Positions 12,170 through 22,005 of a stretch of 64,000 nucleotides of DNA are shown here, piece after piece. The stretch comes from Chalara sp. BL73 (lineage: Eukaryota; Ascomycota; Leotiomycetes; Helotiales). Each line of letters begins with the position of its first letter. Within the stretch, counting starts at the first letter, position 1. The notes under the pieces were generated by a model. That model saw only the letters and a program-made list of their open reading frames with translations. It made no database searches and was not told the origin of the DNA. Position numbers and translations under genes: made by a program. The stretch lies in assembly GCA_918026815.1 (NCBI GenBank), contig CAKJVC010000183.1:1-64000 (forward strand). The letters are read 5' to 3'.

Positions 12170-12756
12170 TTGGATTTGGTCTAAGACTTCATGAACCAGA
12201 ATTTGTCACAGCCATTAAAAAATTTCATATTTTGAGAAACGTTCTATACATGACTTACACCACAAAAACTCATCGCCTACACATCCATAGTGCTGATTCC
12301 TCCAAATTCAGGTGTTCGACGCTGACTAGTATATCTTTCGTGAGGACAGAGCCATGACTCGTGCGAGCATTAGTGCATCAATGCTCGGGACCCGTTCCGA
12401 GATTCGGAACAAGATGCAGGGATGCTCGGAACAACCTATAACACCAAGGCGGTAGATTGGAGCGATTCGTCGACAATTTTATTATATACGATGAAGTGGG
12501 GATCAAGTAAATGCCAAGCTAAGGATCCATTTTATGACAAGCAGAGTAGAGGGGCTAATTGTTTGGGGAAGTCATGGTAATATTCCACACCATTACCAGG
12601 ATTGCCACCTTTCTCGACTTCTTAACATATCTGAATTGACTTCTACATCTTGTTCTCTGTCCAAAAGTAGCACAACTGTCACATTATATACCTAAGTATA
12701 TTTAAAAACCTACTCGAAGCTACGTTTCAAAATCACAACCTCCAGTAGTCCCCAAA
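12170..12756. other. Intergenic, promoter of gentisate dioxygenase
   Basis: 587 bases with no gene seen. The last part before the dioxygenase ATG is CA-rich with 'tccccaaaatg' start context. Confidence 0.4.
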
Positions 12757-13859
12757 ATGCCTCACACTACGTTGGAAAAAGATGAGGAAGGGTTCATGTC
12801 CTCCCTTCCACCTATGCATCTCGTTCCACTATGGACACAAATGAGTAAAATGGTTCCTCCAAACCCGAATCCGGCCAGCATTCCCGTTGCTTGGAAATAC
12901 GCAGATGTTCGACCAACATTAATGGAGTCTGGCTCTATTGTGGCTGCTGAAGAGGCAGAGCGACGTGTTCTCATGCTTGTCAATCCCACATTAGGTATAC
13001 GGACCTTCTGAGTCATCTGCTATTCCATAACTAATTCTAATCTTGCTGCGCAGATGCTCCTTACACGACGGACACCATATATGGTGGTTTGCAACTTATT
13101 CTACCTAACGAGACTGCGCCTGCACATCGCCATGTTGCATTTGCTCTGAGATTTATAATAGAAGGCGAAAAAGGGTTTACAGCAGTCGAGGGCCAAAAGA
13201 TGGTTATGGAGAGAGGGGACGTAATTCTAACTCCTTCGTGGCATTGGCATGATCACGGAAACGAAGGGACAGAACCAGTAGTCTGGCTGGATGGTCTTGA
13301 CCTCCCATTATTCAGACATGCTCCAGTCAACTTCGCAGAAATGTATTCAGAAAGCAGATACCCAAGCCAGTAAGTTGCGAGATCTATGCTATAAAGTTCT
13401 TTATTTCATTGTCGGGTGGCGACATTTGAATTCCAGCCTTTGACAATATCATCCAGGTATTCGGAAACATGCGAATGGCGGCATCCATGGAAAGCAGTCG
13501 CCGCCTCGCTTGAAGCTCAGACTGGTGGTCATAGAATACACCACTATTCAAGCAAAGGAAAGCATCTTTCCAATACCATTGGTGCCCAAGCAGAAATGAT
13601 CGAGCCTGGCCACACCACAGAGGCGCTTCAAGAGACCACGTCGTTTATCTACCATTGCTATACAGGCACTGGACAGACCCATATTACAACTCCAGCCGGC
13701 AAGCAGAGCACCATCAGTTGGGTCTCCAAAGACACATTTACCGTTCCTGCTTGGTCGAAAATAATTCATACCAACACAAGTGCTGATACTCCAGCGTATC
13801 TTTTTGCTGTGAATGACATACCCCTGTTACAGAATCTTGGCCTACATCGCAGGGCTTAG
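12757..13859 (+). CDS. Gentisate 1,2-dioxygenase
   Basis: A cytosolic bicupin iron(II) dioxygenase of 318 residues that opens the ring of gentisate (2,5-dihydroxybenzoate) to maleylpyruvate. Three exons (introns 12995-13053 and 13370-13456) join in frame. The first cupin shows the His ligands in '[17 protein letters not shown]', followed by '[18 protein letters not shown]' and '[12 protein letters not shown]', all characteristic of gentisate dioxygenases. The second cupin, in the last exon, is more degenerate, as usual in this family. '[10 protein letters not shown]'-like sequence near residue 45 ('[10 protein letters not shown]') is also a family mark. It ends the aromatic catabolic group on the plus strand; neighbours supply the hydrolase and regulator. 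No salicylate 5-hydroxylase or other gentisate-forming enzyme is beside it. Confidence 0.9.
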
Positions 13860-14381
13860 TAGGCATTACTTGGCTTCTGTTTCTCAGATTTCGTGCGCTT
13901 GGAACAACCGCCTTCTGTATTAGAATAGGAAGGAGTTAAATTTTAGACACAACCTTGTACCTTCACACATCGCATCAGATATTTGTCAAGTTATTGCTTC
14001 GTCTCGTCTTGTTTTCCAAAATGATTACTTGGTTAAACAGCGATCTGTATCTGTTAGTATTCTAGCCTCTATTTCACCGAGCTTATGCTATTTCGTAAAG
14101 AACCTGTAGTGTGATTCCATTGCTTCCGAAAGAGGGATGCCACATATTTTATTTCATCGTTCTACTTCTAGGATGATTCTCAGTGCAGTACATCAGAGAT
14201 ATAAGATGTCAAACGTTCTATGTTACTTCGCCCTTTGTGGTATAGAGTTCTATAGAAATAGCCAGATTCGGCTGAGCCTATCTAGGTACATTACTAGCCG
14301 GAGTTACTGATCAGCTAAGCATACATCAATCGAAGTTTTCTCCTCTATTCATTAAGTCTGCCAGCAAGTTCTCTATCTATA
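13860..14381. other. Convergent intergenic, no gene seen
   Basis: About 520 bases between the 3' ends of gentisate dioxygenase and the GH3 gene. It is AT-rich and should hold both transcription ends; I see no other feature. Confidence 0.4.
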
Positions 14382-17362
14382 CTATAAACCCTTCCACCAC
14401 TTTGTAACTTTGATTTCAAAACTTCCAGAGAGTGACAATTTACCTGTGGCACTGGTGTTCGCAACAGTTACGTCATAAGTATCCTTTTCAATGGTCCATT
14501 GATGCTTTTCTTCATCCCAGAAACTAGATGCGTACTTTGTTTCAATCTCTACAGAGCACTTTCTCTTCTCTCCGGGCTGCAAAAACGCTTTGGTGTACCC
14601 TCGCAGCTCCTGGTTTGGCCGTCGAATAGAAGGATTGCGTTGCGAAACGTAGACTTGGACAACCTCTGCTCCTGCCACATTACCTGTGTTCTCTACTATC
14701 ACGGACACTTCAATAGTATGTGCAGCCTCATTGTGATTTACAGAGAGATCCGAGAATGCAAAGGAGGTGTAGCTCAATCCATGCCCGAATGGAAACAAAA
14801 CATTTCTCTTGAGAGCCTCGTAAAATCGGTATCCGACGAAGATATCTTCTCCATAAAGAACCCTGCCCCTTTCACTCCTGAAACTGAGGAAAGATGGATT
14901 ATCCTCGATGGTTTTCGGGAAGGATAGTGGCAATTTGCCGCTTGGATTGACGTCACCAAACAAAACATCTGCAATGGCGTTCCCAGTCTCATTGCCACCG
15001 TACCTATGTAGCCAATTAGCAGTATTAACTTATTTCCAGGGATCATCTTTTAAAACTAGGAGCATGTCCAGGTAGCTAGGGCTACACGATAACCGAGCCG
15101 CCTCATGCCATCATGATACCCCTTGAGCTCCAAATCGCAAGAGAAGTTCAAAATAAAATTATTACGTACCAAGCATATAAAACAGCAGCAACATTATCTA
15201 TCCATGGCATTGAGACAGGGGTACCACCTTGCAGGACAACAACAGTTTTGTTATTAGCCGCTGCCACTTTGCCAATCAGACTGTCCAAGTGGCCTGGAAG
15301 TGACAATGTCTGGCGATCACCGCCTTCACTCTCCCAATCAGCCTGTCTTTGTGAGCCGACGTCCGTTTTTAACGTGAATAAGAGGTTAGAGAGAGCTCAA
15401 AACTTACATTTAATCCTCCACAGATGACGACTTGCTCAGCTCCTCGTGCTAGATCAACTGCTGAATTTATCTCTTGCTCAGGGTCAATCACAAAGGCGCC
15501 TCCTATGCGGAAACCTCCGCCACCAAATCTAACAACTCCACCAGACCCTAAGGTGTTTGTTGGAGCACTTGCAAACTCAACTTTGACATGGTATACGTTC
15601 CCTTTTTTCACGGATATCGTGCCCTTCTCTTCTACGGTACCACAGCCAAAGAACGCCGTGCCTTGACGTTGCTTTGTTGAATTGTCAATAACCATTTTCC
15701 CATCCACAAAGAGCTTCCCGGTTCCGTACACGCATAACCCAAGCTCATATTCGCCATCCATGTCTGGTGTGAAAAGCCCCTCGATGTCCGCATACCACAG
15801 TCCGCCTACATTGTCAGGGACTTTGTAGTCCATAAGCATGGCATCAGTTTTTGTCAAAACCTTCACATCAACCAGGCGCCGGTCTTTGATGCTGGGGTGC
15901 TCATTATAAGCACTAAACGTCATACCGTCCTGACCAGAGGAGGTTTTGACTTGCAGACCCAACCATGGCAATTCCTTATGCGAATAGGCTCCTACCCTGA
16001 ATGGAATATCCTGGTCGACTTTTGCCTTGATGCCATCATATGGTGTTATGGCATAATATCCTGGAAGGGAGGCAGAACCACCACCACAAATAGTTGCTAT
16101 CCTGGCACTGGGTCCAATTACGACAATCTAGATGTCTGTTAGCCATCGACCAAGGACTCAGGTATGCAAGAAATGGAACTTGCTGGTTTGCTTTTAGAGA
16201 GAGGCAAAACTTGTCTTTCATTTTTAAGCAGCACGATCGAATTTGACGCAATCTCACGTAGCAACGCACTTGTCTCCGGGGAATCGATTTCCTTTTCAGG
16301 TGCATTTTCTTCGACTTTGGACGCCGCACACCGATTGATAAGCTTTAATATTTGCCTCACTCGGTCATCAAGAACATAAGTAGGAACTTTGTTGGTTGTG
16401 ATAGCATGCCCAAGGTTTATGCCTCTGAACCTGCCTGGACCAGGCATTTCTAAGTCTAAACCGGCATGGATAGCTTTGCTTGTAGAATACGTTCCATACC
16501 TTTATCATCAAGTTAGCCCTCAAAGCATATGTGGCAGAATAGAAGAGCCTAATGGTAGACTCGTATTTCAGGAAGACAGACCAATCACTTATAATAGTAC
16601 CATCCCAGCCCCATTCTTCTCGTATTAAATCGTTGAGTAATTTCTTGTCTTCGCTAACATGCACACCGTTGATCTTGTTGTACGACGCCATAATACAACC
16701 AGGGTTTGATTTCTTTAACGCAATCATGAAAGGCATTAAGTAGATTTCTCGAAGCGCACGTTCCGTGATTCGAACATCCACTCGATTTCTTTCGTGCTCT
16801 TGATCATTGCACACAAAGTGTTTGATACAAGCAACTATTCCATCGCTTTGAATACCATTGATTAGTGCAGCTGCAGCCAAGCCCGACAAAACGGGATCCT
16901 CAGAGATTGATTCAAATCCACGACCTCCAAGAGGGCCACGCTGCATATTGATTGTTGGTCCTAAGAGAACATGCACACCTTTGGCCACTGCTTCTTTGGC
17001 CATGAGGCAGCCAGCCCGATATAGTAAGTTCTGGTCCCACGTTGCACCAAGTGCAGTTCCGCATGGTAAGACCTGTAGCTCAATGTTTCAATAAGGGATT
17101 TCTGCGAATGGAATGAAACGGTCTTACAGCTCCCCGACTCCCAGCAAAGAACGATTCTCCGCGAACACCATTTGGACCATCAGAGAGGCGCAATGCAGGA
17201 ATGCCGTGCTGAGGGATAGATTTCGTGGTCCAAAAGCCACCACCTGAAGTGTCATTCTTACTGATACTCGACAAAGAACATATTCTACATACCGGACAGG
17301 AGATCGATTTTTTCCTTTTGCGTCAGGTTCACAAGAACATCTTCGACATCTATACTCGCCAT
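14382..17362 (-). CDS. GH3 beta-glucosidase with PA14 insert
   Basis: An intracellular-type glycoside hydrolase family 3 enzyme of 835 residues. It hydrolyses terminal beta-glucosides by a retaining mechanism. Seven exons join in frame (introns 15004-15169, 15343-15407, 16128-16183, 16500-16581, 17073-17127, 17244-17292). Domain order: GH3 N-domain with '[11 protein letters not shown]', '[18 protein letters not shown]', '[12 protein letters not shown]' and the nucleophile Asp about residue 225 in 'IISDW'; GH3 C-domain begins at '[16 protein letters not shown]'; a PA14 carbohydrate-binding insert near 390-560 ('[19 protein letters not shown]'); then '[15 protein letters not shown]', 'GHGLSYTSF' and a fibronectin-like tail. 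No signal peptide is visible. Intron 16128-16183 has a GC donor (GCAAGT). It diverges from the deoxyribose-phosphate aldolase gene. Confidence 0.93.
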
Positions 17363-18121
17363 TATGGTGTATGAATCAGAAAAGCAATGAAGAAGATGGG
17401 ACAAAGGTTTGAGATTAGAGGCTAGAGAAGAGGATGATTCATGATAGACAACCTGATGTTGCAGATAGCAATATACTACACAAAGAAGGCGTTTGCTTGG
17501 CCGTCCATGTAAAACCGTGGGTAAACCTTCCTAAACGAGGTTTACTTGGTACGTGCATGCGGAGTTAGTTGTGGGGTATGCTGATTCCGAAGTGATCCCG
17601 AAACCCGACACCTTGGCCCATGGCTCCGAAATGCTTCCCAAGTCAGATCTCCGCCATACTTTTCCGAGGTTTTACCGGCTGCATACAATTTCCTGGCTAT
17701 GCTTTGACTTAGTACTTTCGCCAAGTACAATATTTCTGCCCTAATCATGTGACCGTGGGTATGTCCATTTGGGTCACGTGTGAACCCACAATCGACGTCC
17801 TTGTGTTGGACTGCACCACAGTTTCAGTGATAAGCACGTGGCCGGGCTGTCTCTCCTTGGGTTTCTTCAGTCATAGGAAGAATATGGCAGAGCAGAGGGA
17901 GGAAGAACGTTTCTCTTGCTTTTGTAGGTTTTCAATGGCGGGTAGAATTGCCCAAAACGGCAAGACATCCACCGTAGACATTCAGAGCAGAAACGGATTC
18001 ACGATGTTTTGCTCCCTATGAACACCAGGCTTTCGGATCAATCCCCAAGGCCTTCGTCATCATACACAGCAATCAGCAATAAGTTACAAACTCTTTGGCC
18101 TCGAACAAGCACATCTCAACA
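17363..18121. promoter_or_regulatory. Divergent promoter of GH3 and DERA genes, with two E-boxes
   Basis: 759 bases between divergent start codons. Two palindromic CACGTG boxes lie at 17775-17780 and 17835-17840, 60 bases apart, which are candidate sites for bHLH factors. ATCCCGAAAC at 17595-17604 is the reverse complement of a string in the promoter of the second zinc-cluster regulator. Open frames inside are short and unsupported. Confidence 0.45.
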
Positions 18122-18916
18122 ATGGCCACTAAGCAGCAAGCTATCACGGTGACCTTGGGCCAAATAGCCAAAATGATTGATCATTCCCTTCTCCATCCTA
18201 CTATGACAGACAACGATGTTCTAGAAGGTTTACGCATTGCCAAAAAATACAATGTCGCTACCGCATGCGTTAAGCCTTATCACGTTCCAATGGCAAAGGA
18301 GGAGCTTGAAGGGAGTGAAGTACTCGTGTGTCCTGTCATTGGTTTTCCCCATGGAAATAGCATAATCGAAGTCAAAGTCTTTGAGGCGAACGCTGCAGCC
18401 GAAGCTGGCGGGAAGGAGGTTGACATGGTCATTAACATCGGGAAAGCGTTGGGGGGAGATTGGGACTACATCGCGAACGAGATTTCCCAGGTCAACGCGG
18501 CGGTTACCAAGCGCGGCGCTATCCTCAAGGTTATTTTCGAGAATGATTATCTCGGGGATGAGCATATTATACGGCTTTGCGAGGTCTGCTCCGCAGCCGG
18601 GGTCGCGTTCGTCAAAACGTCTACGGGATATGGGTTCGTCAAACGGCCTGATGGATTTTACTCTTACAAGGGTGCAACCGCACCTCATCTGAAATTAATG
18701 AGACAGCACTCGAGTCCAGAAATACAGATTAAAGCGGCAGGTGGCGTCAGGACGCTAGATGATCTGCTGCACGTCATGTCATTGGGGGTCACGCGCATCG
18801 GGGCAACTGCCACGGCGAGCATCATGGAAGAGGCTGTCAAGAGAGGAATCTCGGATCAACCTAAAACCGTCGAATTCAAGGCGATCGACCAAGCGGTTTC
18901 TCCAGCCACTTACTAA
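18122..18916 (+). CDS. Deoxyribose-phosphate aldolase
   Basis: A cytosolic class I aldolase of 264 residues in one exon. It reversibly splits 2-deoxyribose 5-phosphate to glyceraldehyde 3-phosphate and acetaldehyde in deoxynucleoside breakdown. Signatures: 'MIDHSLLHPTMTDNDV' near the N-terminus, 'ACVKPYHV', 'CPVIGFPHG', 'VDMVINIGKALGGDW', the Schiff-base lysine at about residue 165 in 'FVKTSTGYGF', and 'IKAAGGVRTLDDLL' with the second conserved lysine. The ATG at 18122 sits in a good context (CAACAATGG); the frame extends upstream only through a TTG. Length is normal for the family. Its divergent partner is the beta-glucosidase. Confidence 0.93.
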   Translation: MATKQQAITVTLGQIAKMIDHSLLHPTMTDNDVLEGLRIAKKYNVATACVKPYHVPMAKEELEGSEVLVCPVIGFPHGNSIIEVKVFEANAAAEAGGKEVDMVINIGKALGGDWDYIANEISQVNAAVTKRGAILKVIFENDYLGDEHIIRLCEVCSAAGVAFVKTSTGYGFVKRPDGFYSYKGATAPHLKLMRQHSSPEIQIKAAGGVRTLDDLLHVMSLGVTRIGATATASIMEEAVKRGISDQPKTVEFKAIDQAVSPATY

Positions 18917-19138
18917 GGCTTGACTCTTTCTCGCTTTATAATTCTTCACGGCCAAGACTCCCCAGCGAACTTTCTTTATAGTCAATTAATCCTGCTTACC
19001 AATAATAGAGTTTGTGGGATTCATATATTATTTCCGGTTTTTATAAGGGCTGAACTATCCAGAAACAAGAGTATGAACAAGTCGATTGGAGTATACACCT
19101 AGTTTTCATACCAATGCTACTTGAACACGGCGTGAATT

Positions 19139-21240
19139 TTAGTAAATGAAGATGAAATCCTCGTTCTTCAAATCCGTCATATCATCAAATGCATGATCTC
19201 CAGCCCGATTACCTTCCTCACCCTCTTCGCCTCCAAGAGCAGCAAGATCTGCTGCTCGCTCTTTAACATTCATCATAGACCGATCAACGATGACAGCAGA
19301 TTTTCCAACTGCAACTCTGCGCTTGGAGTGCTGCTTGTTGAGGAACATGAGGTAAAGTGTTGTTAAGCTAAGGGGAGGTCAGTATTGGGTTAAGGAGAGT
19401 TGTGGGCATACACTTACACGACGAGGACTATTAGGACAATAAATAGTGATAAACTAGATATGGTTAGTGCTCTGGAGGAAAAACCTGGAACGAAACAACA
19501 TACCTTGATGTGAGACCACGCTTATAACGAGGCTTGTCCGTAACAGTGTAGAGATGCGGCCCAATAATCTACAAGAGTTAGTTAAAGCTGAATAGAAATA
19601 GAGATTTGAAATCATACATTTCCAGCACTTTGACCAATGAATAGCATGGCAGTTGTGCACTTCTTTTTGGTTTCACCTGCAGTGTTCTGAGATGACCACG
19701 AGTAGATGAGAGGAGCTGGAGTATGTTAGTGAAAACCATTTTAAGACTAATTCGATAAGCCAAACTTACAAATTCCAGGATAGACCGAGATCTATGAGTA
19801 TTAGCATTTATATAAACGAATAAAACGGTATCGCTCACCAAGTAATATCCAACAAGAAGTGGTCCTCGGTTGGGAACAGTATGTTCCAGGGAAAGCAGCA
19901 TCACTGTTCCAACGATTGGTGGAACGCATAGAAGTGCAAGCGCTGGTCCCTTCTTCTTTGTCCATGTAGCAAATGCAGCGCCACCCATGGTAGCAATAAT
20001 TTGTACTGCACCGAATGGCATATTTAGAAGCATCGACTCGTATTTATCAAACCCAAAGGAAGTGAGGATGAGAGGACCAAAAGTGGTGATACCACCACTA
20101 GGAATTCTGTAGGCTTCAATGTCAGCGTGGATATGGAAGATATCCAGAGGATATTCTTACGAAATGGATGTGATAAGACAGAACCAGCACCAGGTCTTAA
20201 TGTCAAGAAGGCACTCGAAAACATGTTCCCATTTCCATTGTGTTGATACAATTCCCATTTGATTATCTCGAAGTCTTTCTACGGCAATGACTTTGTCGTG
20301 GTCGTTGAGAAATTTAGCATCCATAGGAGAATCTGGAAGGTAGATGCTAGTCTAATGAGTAATGTTCACCTGTGAAGTGATGGATGGATTAATTCAACTT
20401 ACAACACCACGACGGAGAAGACAACAGTTACCAAACCGCAGAATAAGAAGATGATCTGGTATGAGTGGAGAGAACCAGATGAGATATGTCCTAGACCATA
20501 TGCCAAAAGACTACCAATCTTTGGGTTGTTAGTCAAAAAATACTCTGCCATTGGAGGAGAAGCCCATACAATGTTTGTCACACCATTCATAGCATACCAA
20601 GAAGCATTCCTGTTAGTCTGCTCACTACGACGCCACCACATTTGGGTGATTGCAACGAATGTTGGGGCTACAGGTGACTGTCAGCGACTAACGATATTTA
20701 GATGAAGAGAGAATGCTAACCAACTGAAGCCTCAAACGCGCCTAAGAAGAATCTGGTTGCAAGCAAGCCCTTGAAAGTATTCGCTGCTGTCATGCAACTT
20801 AGGGTGATACCCCAGCAGACGACCATCAACGCAGCAAACTTCCCAGTAGGGAGCTTGACAAGGAAGTATGCAATGATTGGTTGCATGACGAGCTGTGCGA
20901 TGTAAATGATTGAACCCAGCCAGGAGTATTCCTGTCCTTTGAGGTTGGCATCTTGGATAATTCCAAAGACACTTGCATAGGAGAGCGAAGATTTGTCGAG
21001 CTGCTGGAGGAAATATACAACGAGCATAATGGGTAGGATGGCAAGGTCAATCTTCCTGAGAATGCGTTTATTCTCTTCTGGGGAGACAGTAATTCGTTCC
21101 TGTGTGGCAAGGAAGTCGGCTGCTCTGTCCCTGCCAGTGGTAGGTTTCTCATCGTATGCATGCTTGTTAACAGGGAGGCTTTCGACGGTCTCGACGTTGT
21201 CCTTGCGGTCAACAGACCCCGAGTCTTTGTTCGAATCCAT
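19139..21240 (-). CDS. MFS anion:cation symporter, allantoate-permease-like
   Basis: A plasma-membrane permease of 562 residues in nine exons (introns 19368-19417, 19454-19503, 19569-19617, 19716-19769, 19792-19838, 20107-20160, 20347-20402, 20668-20720), total in frame. It fits the ACS/Dal5-like family, which imports organic anions such as allantoate, nicotinate or pantothenate. Visible features: 'RKIDLAILPIMLVVYFLQQLDK' region before helix 1, 'FFLGAFEASV', 'QMWWRRSEQTNRNASWY', 'LPDSPMDAKFL', 'SWSSQNTAGETKK' and 'GPHLYTV'. The true substrate cannot be read from sequence. Start at 21240 is the first ATG; the in-frame upstream codon at 21267 is TTG. It shares a divergent promoter with the GH31 gene. 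Confidence 0.9.
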
Positions 21241-22005
21241 TTGAACGGACACCAACTGAAGGATCAAATGAAGACCTTTATTGGGGGTGGGAGAGGATTT
21301 GCAATGGTAACAAATGCAGATCAGCTGCAGTGAGATAGAATCAGGGGGGTTAAAGCAGATGCAGGATGAGTCTCTCCATCTCTAATATTTATAGAGAAAG
21401 CTGGCTAAACAATCCCGTCCAAATGGATGGGGACTCATCAGGCCAAGTTAGTGTCTATGGAGAATCTGGGGGGTCTGGGGGTCTAAGGTCTATCGGATTT
21501 CGGATGAAAATGCGAAGAAAAAGGAGGGAGGCGAATATTACAGCTGATCCTGGACAATATAAATTGGATAATTCGAAACAGAGCATGACTCGAGAGGACT
21601 AAAGACCTAGAGACTAGAGATCCGAGGCTGATCGGAGAAGAAAGCGAAATCCGAGTCTAAAGGTCTTGGCATAAAGATGCAGATGCACAATGCCGGCCAA
21701 CCCCAACAACCCGGCTGTTTCCCCGGGATTTCTCCATAGAAAATGACCACCAAAACCCCATCAACACGAACATGAATATCAAAATCTCGCCCAGCTCCAG
21801 TCCAGCCCCGGTCAAAACTATCAAACACGTGGTACCCTTCCTTGATCCGGCGCTGGAACCGACGTCGGATAAGTAGTACCGCCTGGAAGGTAAGTATAAA
21901 TCATGATTTTCTTTCCGTGAAGCCTTCTGCAGCACAAGTGGCACACCATCCATCTTTTATCCCTCATTTCTCCTTGTCCTTCTTCGTCTTCTTCCGTCTC
22001 TCACA
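21241..22005. promoter_or_regulatory. Divergent promoter of MFS permease and GH31, tandem CreA-type sites
   Basis: 765 bases between divergent ATGs. Two copies of CTGGGG lie at 21466-21471 and 21475-21480, nine bases apart; both match the SYGGRG consensus of the carbon-catabolite repressor CreA/CRE1. Closely paired sites are the arrangement usually needed for strong repression. A pyrimidine-rich stretch (21960-22000) precedes the GH31 start, typical of fungal promoters. Confidence 0.5.

Noticed and set aside
18095..18121. Upstream extension of the aldolase
   Set aside because: The extended frame begins with TTG; the ATG at 18122 has a good context and matches the family start.
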